From the NCBI RefSeq assembly GCF_002269385.1, contig NZ_CP022957.1, forward strand, positions 236,001 through 300,000: a DNA stretch of 64,000 bases, given 5' to 3'. The DNA comes from Maribacter cobaltidurans. GTDB taxonomy: Bacteria > Bacteroidota > Bacteroidia > Flavobacteriales > Flavobacteriaceae. Of the stretch, positions 44,550 to 53,779 are shown one piece after another. The notes beneath the pieces are model-generated. The model was not told the origin of the DNA. It saw nothing but the letters and a program-made list of their open reading frames with translations, and ran no database searches. Numbering within the stretch: position 1 is the stretch's first letter; every line of letters begins with the position of its first letter. A program made the position numbers and the translations under genes.

Positions 44550-44894
44550 ATGTTTAGTTCCTATCTTTTCATTTTAAACGTACTGGCACTTCTAACATTT
44601 TCAGAATTTACATCACTGGAACCTGTACAACGAATAAGTTCGCAGAATACCGTTTCCGAACAAGATTCCTTTAAAAAGAATGCTTTTAATGTTCTGGAAA
44701 AAAAATGTAATGTATGCCATGTATCTAAAAAAAGGGTTCAAAATTTTACCCTTCAGAATATGGATAGCCTCTCTAAAGAAATCAACAAACAGGTGTTTGT
44801 AAAAAAGAAAATGCCAAAGGGCAATAAAATAGCCCTATCAGTAGAGGATATAGAAACCTTAAAACTATGGCTTAGGAACTTGGATAAAAAATAA
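44550..44894 (+). CDS. Small c-type cytochrome-like protein (single CxxCH)
   Basis: 114 residues. An N-terminal hydrophobic segment (about 3-20) exports or anchors the protein. The only motif is CNVCH (Cys53, Cys56, His57), which should bind one covalent heme. A later Met (KKKMPKG near 89-95) is a candidate sixth ligand, as in small class I cytochromes, and the C-terminal helix SVEDIETLKLWLRNL fits. Electron partner unknown. The stop codon lies inside the terminator stem. Confidence 0.82.
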   Translation: MFSSYLFILNVLALLTFSEFTSLEPVQRISSQNTVSEQDSFKKNAFNVLEKKCNVCHVSKKRVQNFTLQNMDSLSKEINKQVFVKKKMPKGNKIALSVEDIETLKLWLRNLDKK

Positions 44895-44923
44895 GAGGGA
44901 GCTGAAAGGCTCCCTCTTATTTT
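44887..44923. terminator. Bidirectional terminator between the cytochrome gene and rny
   Basis: AAAATAAGAGGGAGC pairs perfectly with GCTCCCTCTTATTTT around a 6-base loop. A-run and T-run on the two sides make it work for both convergent genes. Confidence 0.9.
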
Positions 44924-44938
44924 AATATTTCATGCTTA

Positions 44939-46507
44939 TTACTTGGCTACATTAACTGCTCTGGTTTCCCTAATTACAGTAACCTTTACTTGCCCAGGAT
45001 AGGTCATATCCGTTTGTATTTTTTGGGAAATCTCAAATGAAAGTTGTGCAGCCTTTTCATCACTTACCTTTTCACTTTCCACAATTACTCTTAGCTCCCT
45101 ACCGGCCTGTATGGCATATGCTTTTTGCACGCCTCCAAAACCAAAGGCAATTTCTTCTAAATCCTTAAGTCGTTGGATATAGGAATCCAAAACCTGTCTC
45201 CTTGCCCCAGGACGTGCACCACTGATCGCATCACAAACCTGTACAATAGGTGAAATGAGTGTTTTCATTTCAACCTCGTCGTGGTGGGCCCCAATGGCAT
45301 TGCATACCTCTGGTTTCTCTCCGTATTTCTCCGCCCACTGCATACCTAAAATTGCATGCGGAGTTTCTACCTCAGCTTCCGTGTTGGGTACTTTTCCTAT
45401 ATCATGTAACAGTCCGGCCCTTTTAGCAATTTTTGGGTTAAGACCCAATTCCGAAGCCATGACACCGCAGAGCTTGGCAACTTCACGGGAATGCTGCAAT
45501 AGGTTCTGACCATAAGACGAGCGATATTTCATTCTTCCAACGGCCTTTATCAATTCTGGATGTAGTCCATGAATTCCCAGATCTATTACCGTCCGTTTCC
45601 CGATTTCCACGATTTCCGCCTCAATTTGCTTTTCGGTCTTTTTAACGACTTCCTCTATTCTTGCCGGGTGTATTCTACCGTCCGTCACCAACTTGTGGAG
45701 CGATAATCTAGCCACTTCCCTTCTAACGGAATCAAAGCATGACAATATGATGGCCTCTGGCGTATCATCTACAATAATTTCTACACCAGTAGCAGATTCC
45801 AAGGCCCTTATGTTTCTTCCTTCCCTACCTATGATTCTACCTTTAACGTCATCGGATTCTATATTGAAAACCGAAACACAGTTTTCAACAGCTTCTTCCG
45901 TACCTATTCTTTGAATGGTATTGATTACTATTTTCCTAGCTTCCTGCTGGGCAGTAAGCTTTGCTTCTTCCAAAGTAGTCTGGATATAGCCCATGGCATC
46001 CGTCTTGGCGGTATCCCGAAGACTTTCAATCAACTGACTTTTTGCCTCCTCCGCCGATAATCCGGAAATAACTTCCAATTGCTGAACCTGACTTTTATGA
46101 AGCTTATCGACTTCTGCCTGTTTCTTTTCAAAGAACTCTTGCTTATGCTCAACCTCCTTGATCTTGTTCTCCAGTTGGGAATTCAATTGTTTGTTTCTTG
46201 CCAGCTCACTACTCACTTGGGATTCCTTATCCCTTGTTCGCTTTTCCGCTTCATTGATTTTCTTGTCCTTTCCTATTATTACTTTTTCATGTTCTGCCTT
46301 TAACTCCAGGAACTTTTCTTTTGCCTGTAGAATCTTATCTTTCTTTATGTTCTCACCTTCAACCTTGGCCTCCTTTAAAATTTGGGCCGCATCCTTCTTC
46401 GCATTTGCTATTGTTTTGGAGGCCTTGCCTTTCTCCATAAACTTGGCAATGCCAAAACCAATGGCCAAACCCACAATACCCGCTATTATAATCATTGTAC
46501 TATCCAT
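44939..46507 (-). CDS. rny: Ribonuclease Y
   Basis: 522 residues. Endoribonuclease that starts mRNA decay at the membrane. Order: one N-terminal membrane helix (about 4-22), a long coiled coil (about 25-200), a KH domain ([30 protein letters not shown]), and an HD domain with [12 protein letters not shown] and the AHHDEVE segment. All catalytic residues are seen. It is the last gene of the coiled-coil/zapA/6S/rny run; its ATG is 14 bp downstream of the U-tract of the 6S RNA. Confidence 0.97.
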   Translation of the reverse strand: MDSTMIIIAGIVGLAIGFGIAKFMEKGKASKTIANAKKDAAQILKEAKVEGENIKKDKILQAKEKFLELKAEHEKVIIGKDKKINEAEKRTRDKESQVSSELARNKQLNSQLENKIKEVEHKQEFFEKKQAEVDKLHKSQVQQLEVISGLSAEEAKSQLIESLRDTAKTDAMGYIQTTLEEAKLTAQQEARKIVINTIQRIGTEEAVENCVSVFNIESDDVKGRIIGREGRNIRALESATGVEIIVDDTPEAIILSCFDSVRREVARLSLHKLVTDGRIHPARIEEVVKKTEKQIEAEIVEIGKRTVIDLGIHGLHPELIKAVGRMKYRSSYGQNLLQHSREVAKLCGVMASELGLNPKIAKRAGLLHDIGKVPNTEAEVETPHAILGMQWAEKYGEKPEVCNAIGAHHDEVEMKTLISPIVQVCDAISGARPGARRQVLDSYIQRLKDLEEIAFGFGGVQKAYAIQAGRELRVIVESEKVSDEKAAQLSFEISQKIQTDMTYPGQVKVTVIRETRAVNVAK

Positions 46508-46521
46508 AGTTTTATATATTT

Positions 46522-46692
46522 AAAAAAAAGCCCACATTGGAGAAGTTTTGTACAAACTCCGATAAACAGGTTTAGGGCTAACAGGCTGATCAAGGATCCT
46601 TATACTAGTAAGGCATGCTTTTACAACCTAAACTCACCCTTTTTAACTTAATTAATGTTGAGTTCGTCAAAAGGTATTACCAATGTGGGCAG
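46522..46692 (-). ncRNA. ssrS: 6S RNA (Flavobacteriia type)
   Basis: The closing stem is perfect: GCCCACATTGG (46690-46680 on the minus strand) pairs with CCAATGTGGGC (46540-46530), followed at once by eight U residues. Inside are a large asymmetric bubble, a 7-bp stem (CCTAAAC at 46627-46633 with GTTTAGG at 46570-46576, plus-strand coordinates), and an apical hairpin CCTTA/TAAGG near 46598-46612. About 165-170 nt, a long rod with a central bubble: the 6S shape that mimics an open promoter and sequesters RNA polymerase. The location next to zapA matches 6S genes elsewhere. Ends are approximate; no canonical promoter is visible. Confidence 0.85.
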
Positions 46693-46719
46693 TAACTTAA
46701 TGTATTTAAAAGAACGTAT

Positions 46720-47016
46720 TTATTTTGAGGCAAGCTGTAGGTTCACCAATTCCGTTAGGGCCTTTAAACGCTCCTCCGCTTCCAAGGTGCCATTTGTCCT
46801 TTCTATGCCTTTCTGTTCTATTTTGGAGGCAAACTGCAAGGCACACATGGCCAATACATCCTGCTTGTCCCGAACGGCATAGTTCTGCTCAAATTTTTTG
46901 GCCAACTGTTCAATATTTTTGGCTGCTTTTCGCAATCCCTCTTCTTGACTAGGGTCTATTGTCAATGGGTAGACCCTATCAGCGATCGAGAGCTTTATTT
47001 TGAGCTTTTCAGACAT
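46720..47016 (-). CDS. zapA: Cell division protein ZapA
   Basis: 98 residues. ZapA bundles FtsZ filaments at the division ring. The N-terminal strand-helix domain (MSEKLKIKLSIADRVYPLTIDPSQEEGLRKAAKNI) is typical, and the second half is the coiled coil used for tetramerization (DVLAMCALQFASKIEQKG). It is 11 bp after a coiled-coil gene and directly upstream of the 6S RNA, an arrangement shared with distant bacteria. Confidence 0.9.
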   Translation of the reverse strand: MSEKLKIKLSIADRVYPLTIDPSQEEGLRKAAKNIEQLAKKFEQNYAVRDKQDVLAMCALQFASKIEQKGIERTNGTLEAEERLKALTELVNLQLASK

Positions 47017-47027
47017 GGTATTCTACA

Positions 47028-47318
47028 TTATTCCGAAAGTTGTGCTATGCAATAGTCCAACTCTCTTATCAATGTATTTATTTTAAGCTTAGCTTCTGTT
47101 TTATTCGTATTACTGCCAAGCATTGAATTTGCAAGTTTGAGCGAATTATATTTTTCCTCCCATTCAGAAACGGTTCTCCGTGTACTTTCATGATTGGATT
47201 TTATTTGATTTAATTCATTCTCCAACGTCTTATTAGCCTTGTTAAGAACTTCCATTCTATGGAGTAACTTGCTAATTTTATTCTCTAAGGAATCAACGAT
47301 TTGAATTAATTCGCTCAT
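47028..47318 (-). CDS. Small coiled-coil protein upstream of zapA
   Basis: 96 residues, almost entirely heptad-like (ENKISKLLHRMEVLNKANKTLENELNQI), ending in a conserved-looking C-terminal part (INTLIRELDYCIAQLSE). No signal peptide. By size, coiled-coil nature and position it may be a ZapB-like division partner of ZapA, but sequence alone does not prove this. It heads the operon and has a consensus promoter. Confidence 0.82.
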   Translation of the reverse strand: MSELIQIVDSLENKISKLLHRMEVLNKANKTLENELNQIKSNHESTRRTVSEWEEKYNSLKLANSMLGSNTNKTEAKLKINTLIRELDYCIAQLSE

Positions 47319-47341
47319 ACAAAAATTCGATGCGATTTACA

Positions 47342-47372
47342 CAAAGTTAACATTCGTTTATAGACTTAGCAA
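47342..47372 (-). promoter_or_regulatory. Bacteroidetes-type promoter of the coiled-coil/zapA/6S/rny operon
   Basis: Minus strand: TTG (47372-47370), 20 bp, TAACTTTG (47349-47342). Both elements match the consensus with ideal spacing; the ATG is 23 bp downstream. Confidence 0.78.
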
Positions 47373-47440
47373 TACTTTTAATAAATATTCTTTTACCATC
47401 CTAAAAACATGTGTAAACATAGGTGTTAAGGTAATTCACA

Positions 47441-47448
47441 TATTTTTG
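47441..47448 (+). promoter_or_regulatory. -7 promoter element of the M23 peptidase operon
   Basis: TATTTTTG fits TAnnTTTG and lies 61 bp before the ATG at 47510. No good TTG at -33 is seen. Confidence 0.45.
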
Positions 47449-47509
47449 GCAACCTTGGCTTTCATGAATTGAAGCCTATTATTTATTTTCGTATTAACTT
47501 AACGCCCCT

Positions 47510-49207
47510 ATGAAGAGATTTAACCTAGCGATTATATCCATTTTGTTATTTTCGATTTTGATTCATGGCCAGGAGAGCTATCCTCAGGATGCCTTTAGAT
47601 CACCTTTGGACATTCCTCTTATTTTGGCCGGTACATTTGGGGAATTGCGCTCCAATCATTTTCATGCAGGAATAGACATAAAGACACAACAACGGGAAGG
47701 CCTACCGGTATATGGAGTTGCGGACGGCACCATAACAAGAATAAAAGTATCACTTTGGGGCTACGGCAAGGTGCTTTATATAGCGCATCCCAATGGTTAT
47801 ACATCGGTATATGCTCATCTACAAAAATTCTCTCCAAAAATAGAAGAATATGTAAAAAAGCTTCAGTATGATAAAAAATCCTATGAAGTAGAAGCTTTTC
47901 CCAATTTTGGGGAATTAAAAATCGAAAAGGATGAGCTTATAGCCTATACTGGAAATACTGGAGGTTCGGCAGGCCCTCACCTTCATTTTGAGATACGCAG
48001 CAGTATATCCGAAAAACCGACAAATCCCTTATTATACGGTATCGATGTTCCAGATGCCACCAATCCGACACTAGAAAAACTTTTTGTCTACCCACTTACT
48101 GAAAACTCCCAAGTAAACCAAAGCGGTGACAAGATTCAGGTAAACTTTAGTCGGCAACCAGACGGTACCTATCTGGCCAATACGGTTCATGCCTTGGGAA
48201 AAATTGGGATAGGATATGTAGGTTTCGATAGACTGGACATGGCCGCTAACAAAAATGGGGTCTATGCGGTATCGCTTTCTGTAAATGGGAAGGTCTATTG
48301 CTCCTATGATTTTGAATCCTTCTCTTTCGGGGAAACAAGATATATCAATACTCTGATAGATTACGATTACTACGGACGTTATAGGGATAGAATCCAAAAA
48401 TTATTCAAATCCCCTGGAAATTATCTTAGCATTTACAATGAACTTTATAACAACGGTATTATAGAAGTTCGTGAAGGGTTAAGCTACAACCTTCAATTGT
48501 TGATTTCTGACCTAAAGGGAAATAAAGTGACGTTGAATATTCCCGTGGAAGGAAAAAATGAAGAGGTCAAAATTAAAAAAGAGGACGACAAAACGGATTA
48601 TTATATCGTCGCCAAAAAACCGAATAACTTTGACTTAGGCGGAGCTAAGGTTTTTTTTCCAGAAAATACCTTTTACGAGGACTTTTATATGAATTTGAAA
48701 AAGGGTATGGACACCGTGACCATTCATAGGAACACCGTTCCGGCACACCGCAATTTTACTATCACTTTTGATGTAGATAAATATTCGGAAGAAGAAAAAA
48801 AACAAATGTTTATTGCCAGGTTGGATGAAAGGCTCAACCCTAGCCATTTAAACACCTACAAAAGAGGAAATACCTTCACGGCCAGGACAAGGAACCTTGG
48901 TACTTACACCTTAGCGAAGGATACCATACCACCGGCCATAAGAACTAAAAACTTCAAGGAAAAACAATGGTTGAACAATTACAGATATCTTAGTGTACAC
49001 ATTTCAGATGACCTCACCGGAGTCAATACATACTCAGCTACCCTTAATGGCGAATGGATCTTAATGGAGTATGAGCCCAAAACAAATACGCTTACCTATA
49101 ATTTTGACGATAAGATTTTGGATAAAAAGCAATGTGTCCTTGAAGTTACCGTTACTGATAATGTGGGGAATAAAAGTACCTTGTCCACACCTTTTTATAG
49201 AAACTAA
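47510..49207 (+). CDS. M23 (LytM) family metallopeptidase
   Basis: 565 residues. Signal peptide (about 1-20, ending HGQ). The LytM domain comes first: zinc ligands in HFHAGIDI near 52-59 and HLHFEIR near 158-164, with SVYAHLQ between them. The last 370 residues are beta-rich with no recognised domain (perhaps immunoglobulin-like modules, for example SVHISDDLTGVNTYSATLNG). The zinc residues are complete, so it probably cleaves peptidoglycan cross-links. A TonB receptor gene follows after 5 bp and a periplasmic protein after that. Confidence 0.92.
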   Translation: MKRFNLAIISILLFSILIHGQESYPQDAFRSPLDIPLILAGTFGELRSNHFHAGIDIKTQQREGLPVYGVADGTITRIKVSLWGYGKVLYIAHPNGYTSVYAHLQKFSPKIEEYVKKLQYDKKSYEVEAFPNFGELKIEKDELIAYTGNTGGSAGPHLHFEIRSSISEKPTNPLLYGIDVPDATNPTLEKLFVYPLTENSQVNQSGDKIQVNFSRQPDGTYLANTVHALGKIGIGYVGFDRLDMAANKNGVYAVSLSVNGKVYCSYDFESFSFGETRYINTLIDYDYYGRYRDRIQKLFKSPGNYLSIYNELYNNGIIEVREGLSYNLQLLISDLKGNKVTLNIPVEGKNEEVKIKKEDDKTDYYIVAKKPNNFDLGGAKVFFPENTFYEDFYMNLKKGMDTVTIHRNTVPAHRNFTITFDVDKYSEEEKKQMFIARLDERLNPSHLNTYKRGNTFTARTRNLGTYTLAKDTIPPAIRTKNFKEKQWLNNYRYLSVHISDDLTGVNTYSATLNGEWILMEYEPKTNTLTYNFDDKILDKKQCVLEVTVTDNVGNKSTLSTPFYRN

Positions 49208-49212
49208 AGTCT

Positions 49213-51678
49213 TTGAAGCTTAGGAACATCATTTTCGTCCCAATACTGCTTTTTTGCATTATTGGGGCTGCCCAAACTGCCTCCATAACAGGAATTGTGT
49301 TGGATGGGGAAAATAATCCCCTGCCCAATACTGAAATTAGCTCTGGCACAACAAGGACCTTTTCGGATGATACGGGTTTCTATCTAATGGAACTGGTTTC
49401 CGATGTTGAAACGACCATCATTTTTTCGCATATAGGCTATCAAAAGGTGATTCTGGAAAATTTACTACTGAACACAAACGAAACCTTAGAATTCAACCCT
49501 GTTTTAAAATCCAATGCACTTCAGGTAGATGAAGTTACCATCACGGCCAATGGAAATAGAAAGCCAATGGAAGTCCTGTCCATTTCCCCGGAAAAAATTC
49601 GAAAAATACCGGGAGCCAATGCCGGTGTCGAGAACATTCTAAAGCTTTTACCTGGTGTGACGTCAAACAACGAATTGAGCACACAATATTCAGTGCGTGG
49701 TGGAAATTATGACGAGAATTTGGTCTATATCAATGAAATTGAAGTGTACAGACCGTTTCTTATTCGTTCCGCCCAGCAAGAAGGACTCAGTTTTGTAAAC
49801 AGTGATCTGGTACAGGATGTTATGTTTTCCCCAGGCGGATTTCAAGCCAAGTACGGGGACAAACTTTCTTCCGTATTGGATATAACCTATAAAATTCCTA
49901 CTAGTAAGAGTATAAAAGGAGATTTTAGTTTCTTGGGTGCGAATATCTCCATGGATACGCGATCCAAAAACAAGAAATTGAGTTCCACATCAGGTTTTCG
50001 CTATCGGAATAATTCGCTTTTACTGAACAGCCTTCAAACCCAGGGTAGCTTAAAGCCCTCCTTTACAGATTTTCAAAGTTATGTCACATATCAGGTTACC
50101 AATAAATTCAGTCTCAATTTCTTGGGAAACCTTTCCATTAACAATTATAAAAATGAACCGGGACGAAGACAGACCAATTTTGGAACAATAGCAGACCCTA
50201 GGGCATTGACCATTTTCTATGAAGGAAAGGAAAACAATCGTTTTGCTACCGAATTGGGCGCTCTCAAGGCAAACTATTTTGTAAACGAAAATACCACCCT
50301 AAAACTAATTTCATCCCTATATCACACCACTGAGGAAGAATATTCGGATATAATAGCAAGTTATGCACTTGGTGAAGTGGATAGCGACTTGGCGAGTGCA
50401 AACTTTGGGCAGTCAACTAATAATAGGGGCGTCGGGTCTCAATTCAATAGGGCACGAAATGATTTGGATGCGCTTATTTTTAATTTGACGCACAAGGGAA
50501 CCCATCAAAAAGACAAAACCTTATGGGAATGGGGAATAAAGTACACGCATGAGGATATTAGGGACCAATTAAGGGAATCAGAATTTATAGACTCCGTAGG
50601 GTTTTCCATTAGGCCTCCCAGAACTCCTTTTACCAATAACCAACCAGAAGAACCTTTTGTGGCCCCCTTGGAAGCTTATCAGAGTATTAACGCTTTAAAT
50701 TTTGTAAAAACAAATCGGTTTTCAGCTTTTTTACAAATGGGGACACGAACAGAATGGAAATCCAATTTACTCTACTACAATCTGGGAATAAGGGCCCAAC
50801 ATTGGACGGTTAGCGGTCAGAATGTAGAGAAGATATCACAAACAATCATAAGTCCCAGGGCACAATTTGCCATTAAACCCAAATGGAAAAGGGACATGTT
50901 GTTTAAAATTGCCACGGGTTTATACCAACAACCCCCTTTTTACAGGGAGTTGAGGGATAGCACCGGAACCATTAATCCCCGTGTCGATGCTCAAAAATCC
51001 TTTCATATTGTGGCCGGAAACGAATATAGTTTCTTACTTTGGGATCGTCCATTTTCCTTAACAAGCGAAGGGTATTATAAAAAACTGACACAGGTAAATC
51101 CCTATACTTTGGAAGATGTACGTATTAGATACGGCGCCAATAATAATGCCGAAGCTTATGTATACGGAGCCGAATTTAGATTAAACGGGGCATTTGTCCC
51201 TGGTACCGAATCTTGGGTAAGTTTGGGCTATATGGAAACGAAAGAAAACAGGGATAACCGAGGCTATATTTCCAGACCGACCGATCAAAGGTTAAAATTG
51301 GGTATTCTGTTCCAGGACTACATTCCCAATATTCCTGATTTAAAGATGTATTTAAACCTGGTTTACAGCACAGGCGTACCAGGAGGCTCACCAAGTTATG
51401 CCGACCCCTATATTTTTCAGAATAGATTAAGAGATTATAAACGTGCCGATTTAGGAATTTCCTATATTTTTGCAGATAAGAATAAGACTTTTGACCCAAA
51501 TCATTGGTTACATTCTTTTAAGGAACTTAGTGTTGGTTTTGAAATTTTTAATTTGTTCAACAATCAAAATTCTATAACCAATACATGGGTGAGGGACGTA
51601 GACAGCAAGAATGAATATGCCGTTCCCAATTATCTCACCTCCAGGGTTCTTAATTTAAGATTACAAATGAGATTGTAA
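49213..51678 (+). CDS. TonB-dependent outer membrane receptor with N-terminal carboxypeptidase-regulatory domain
   Basis: 821 residues from a TTG start; the signal peptide (MKLRNIIFVPILLFCIIGAAQ) begins right there. Order: CarboxypepD_reg-like domain (about 24-105, SITGIVLDGENNPLPNTEI), plug (about 120-230, IPGANAGVENILKLLPGV, YSVRGGNYDENLVYINEI), then a barrel of about 22 strands ending in LNLRLQMRL. There is no SusD partner. Co-transcription with the M23 peptidase (5-bp gap) suggests a housekeeping envelope or metal/cofactor uptake role rather than glycan uptake (inference). Confidence 0.92.
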   Translation: MKLRNIIFVPILLFCIIGAAQTASITGIVLDGENNPLPNTEISSGTTRTFSDDTGFYLMELVSDVETTIIFSHIGYQKVILENLLLNTNETLEFNPVLKSNALQVDEVTITANGNRKPMEVLSISPEKIRKIPGANAGVENILKLLPGVTSNNELSTQYSVRGGNYDENLVYINEIEVYRPFLIRSAQQEGLSFVNSDLVQDVMFSPGGFQAKYGDKLSSVLDITYKIPTSKSIKGDFSFLGANISMDTRSKNKKLSSTSGFRYRNNSLLLNSLQTQGSLKPSFTDFQSYVTYQVTNKFSLNFLGNLSINNYKNEPGRRQTNFGTIADPRALTIFYEGKENNRFATELGALKANYFVNENTTLKLISSLYHTTEEEYSDIIASYALGEVDSDLASANFGQSTNNRGVGSQFNRARNDLDALIFNLTHKGTHQKDKTLWEWGIKYTHEDIRDQLRESEFIDSVGFSIRPPRTPFTNNQPEEPFVAPLEAYQSINALNFVKTNRFSAFLQMGTRTEWKSNLLYYNLGIRAQHWTVSGQNVEKISQTIISPRAQFAIKPKWKRDMLFKIATGLYQQPPFYRELRDSTGTINPRVDAQKSFHIVAGNEYSFLLWDRPFSLTSEGYYKKLTQVNPYTLEDVRIRYGANNNAEAYVYGAEFRLNGAFVPGTESWVSLGYMETKENRDNRGYISRPTDQRLKLGILFQDYIPNIPDLKMYLNLVYSTGVPGGSPSYADPYIFQNRLRDYKRADLGISYIFADKNKTFDPNHWLHSFKELSVGFEIFNLFNNQNSITNTWVRDVDSKNEYAVPNYLTSRVLNLRLQMRL

Positions 51679-51686
51679 TAAAGAAA

Positions 51687-52337
51687 ATGCAAAAATTCAT
51701 CCTTTACCTTTTCCTTCTTGGGGCCATTGCCTTAAATGCCCAAAAAAATATTTACGAAAACCCTCATTTCGATGAATTGAGCGATGATCATAGGGTATTG
51801 GCCATTCTGCCTTTTTTGACCAATTTGGACTTAAAGGATAATGCTTCTGAAGGGGACATACAATCCTTGGAGGAAAAAGAAGGTTACGCAGTTCAGGATG
51901 CCTTTGAAACCTATTTCTCAAAAAGAAAGAAAAAAAAGAAATTCCCGGTCAACTTTCAAAATATTAAGGATACCAAGGCCATCCTTGCCCAAAATAAAAT
52001 TGATTATAATAATATAGACGTTTACACCACAAAACAATTAAGTGAAATTTTAGGAGTGGACGGCATTATTAGTGGAACCTTGGACTTAAATGTCCTATTG
52101 TCCAAAGGAGTTTCTACGGATTTTGATATAACCGATTATTTTTCAGGGGATGCAAATTATGGAAGAATCGGTGTAAAGATAAGTGACGGGGATACCGGCA
52201 AACTTCTTTGGAAGTATGAAAAGGAAATCAATAAAAAAACAGGCAAGAACACAGATGACCTTATAGACAGGATGATGAGACTTGCCATACGGAAGTTCCC
52301 GTACGAAAGAGAACGCAAAAAAGACAGAAAGGACTAG
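51687..52337 (+). CDS. Periplasmic protein of unknown function, CsgG/GNA1162-like region
   Basis: 216 residues. Signal peptide (MQKFILYLFLLGAIALNAQ). The segment HRVLAILPFLTNLDL followed by a helix and LSEILGVDGIISGTLDLNVLL resembles the nucleotide-free Rossmann-like fold of CsgG, LpoB and GNA1162 lipoproteins, but the similarity is weak. The end is strongly basic. Third gene of the M23-TonB operon, 8 bp after the receptor; possibly an accessory factor for it. Confidence 0.78.
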   Translation: MQKFILYLFLLGAIALNAQKNIYENPHFDELSDDHRVLAILPFLTNLDLKDNASEGDIQSLEEKEGYAVQDAFETYFSKRKKKKKFPVNFQNIKDTKAILAQNKIDYNNIDVYTTKQLSEILGVDGIISGTLDLNVLLSKGVSTDFDITDYFSGDANYGRIGVKISDGDTGKLLWKYEKEINKKTGKNTDDLIDRMMRLAIRKFPYERERKKDRKD

Positions 52338-52349
52338 ACGTAATAAATT

Positions 52350-53498
52350 TTATTGGCACGCAAATTCCTTAAGTACTTCAATAGTGTAATCAATTTCCTC
52401 CTTTGTATTATATTTTGAAAATGAAAACCGCAATGATGGTTTTTTAAGGTCTTTATCGCCAAGAATTTCGTTGAGTACGTGGGAACCTGCATCACTACCG
52501 GATTGACAAGCACTTCCCTTTGAACAAGCAATCCCCTTTATGTCCAAGTGGAAAAGGAGCATCAACCCTTTTTCCGGAGTTACGGGTAGACATACATTGG
52601 CCAAGGTGTAGGTACTTTTATCCAAGCTTCCGGAAAGGCCATTGAACTTGGCCTCAGGTATCTCCTTTTTTAGCTTTTCCACAAAATATCCCTTTAAATC
52701 TTTTACATATCCCTGCTCCTTTTCAAGATTGTCGTAGGCCAACACAAAGGCTTCCTCCAAGCCAACAATATTGTGAAAGGATTCGGTACCGGCCCTAAAA
52801 CCTCGTTCTTGGGAACCACCCGAAATCATACATTTAAGTCCGGAGTTTCTTCGAATGAAAGCAAAGCCAATTCCCTTGGGACCATGAAACTTATGTGCGG
52901 CAGCGGCCAGAAAATCAACCGGAACTTCCTTTACGTCCCATGGATAATGTCCAATGGATTGTACAGAATCCGAATGAAATAAGGCCCCATGTTCCTTACA
53001 GACTTTGGACACCGAGGAAATATCCAATAAGTTTCCTATTTCATTGTTCACATGCATAAGGCTCACCAATTTCTTGGTGGAATCCTTTTGAAGCAATTGT
53101 TTGAGATGTTCCAAATCTGGGTTCCCTGCTTCATCCAGATTTACATATGCCAAATGAATAAGTCCAGATTCTTCCATTTCCTCTACCGTATGTAACACCG
53201 CATGGTGTTCAATCTTGGATGTTATAATGGTTTCAACGCCCAAATCCCTTACAGCACCCCTCAAGATCATGTTATCCGCCTCCGTACCTCCAGAAGTAAA
53301 GATTATCTCAGACGGATGCGCATTAAGATATTTCGCTATAGTTTTTCTAGCACTTTCAATAGCCGTTTTGGCCGTTCTTCCAAAACTGTGCGTAGAAGAA
53401 GGATTGCCGTAATGATTGGCCAATGCCTCCTGCATTTTAGAAATTACCTCATCCCGTACCCTTGTGGTAGCGGCATTATCAAGATAAACATGTTTCAT
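52350..53498 (-). CDS. Cysteine desulfurase (NifS/IscS family)
   Basis: 382 residues from MKHVYLDNAATTR. PLP enzyme that takes sulfur from cysteine for Fe-S clusters, thiolation and perhaps Moco. Marks: FTSGGTEADNMIL, HHAVLHTVEEM, LMHVNNEIGNLLDI, the Schiff-base Lys in AAAHKFHGPKGIGF, and the persulfide Cys in the loop GSACQSGS. The reading frame extends to 53546, but that region holds the -7 promoter box, so the shorter start is chosen. No other isc or suf gene is nearby. Confidence 0.93.
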   Translation of the reverse strand: MKHVYLDNAATTRVRDEVISKMQEALANHYGNPSSTHSFGRTAKTAIESARKTIAKYLNAHPSEIIFTSGGTEADNMILRGAVRDLGVETIITSKIEHHAVLHTVEEMEESGLIHLAYVNLDEAGNPDLEHLKQLLQKDSTKKLVSLMHVNNEIGNLLDISSVSKVCKEHGALFHSDSVQSIGHYPWDVKEVPVDFLAAAAHKFHGPKGIGFAFIRRNSGLKCMISGGSQERGFRAGTESFHNIVGLEEAFVLAYDNLEKEQGYVKDLKGYFVEKLKKEIPEAKFNGLSGSLDKSTYTLANVCLPVTPEKGLMLLFHLDIKGIACSKGSACQSGSDAGSHVLNEILGDKDLKKPSLRFSFSKYNTKEEIDYTIEVLKEFACQ

Positions 53499-53523
53499 GG
53501 GCCTTACAGTATTTTTGAAACCC

Positions 53524-53531
53524 CAAAAATA
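53524..53531 (-). promoter_or_regulatory. -7 promoter element of the cysteine desulfurase gene
   Basis: Minus-strand TATTTTTG, 25 bp before the ATG at 53498. It lies inside the upstream extension of the frame and so argues for the shorter protein. Confidence 0.55.
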
Positions 53532-53555
53532 ATTGAAATAAAGCAAACCACCTTA

Positions 53556-53575
53556 GAGATAGATCATGATATCTC
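53556..53575. repeat. Inverted repeat GAGATA-N8-TATCTC upstream of the desulfurase promoter
   Basis: A 6-bp inverted repeat with an overlapping palindrome ATCATGAT inside, 24 bp upstream of the -7 box on the minus strand, a position suited to a repressor or activator. Candidate operator only. Confidence 0.35.
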
Positions 53576-53779
53576 AAAGCCTGCGTAAACCTATCATTGC
53601 AGTATCCAAGTACTTTAATTCCTGTACACGATTTTATTTTATACCTAAGAGGTCATAAAACCTTTGAATCATATCCGATAAATTCCGTTAAATTTGGCAT
53701 CAGTAATTTGCTTTGGTAACTCGTGAACCCACCAAAATTTCCTAAGCTCAATTACTTCGTAACTGTAAAATCTAAATAG

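Noticed and set aside
46655..46882. Plus-strand open frame across the 6S RNA and zapA
   Set aside because: No family match; the region is explained by the 6S RNA and zapA on the minus strand.
53499..53546. N-terminal extension of the cysteine desulfurase
   Set aside because: The -7 box lies within it, and the family begins near MKHVYLDNAATTR.
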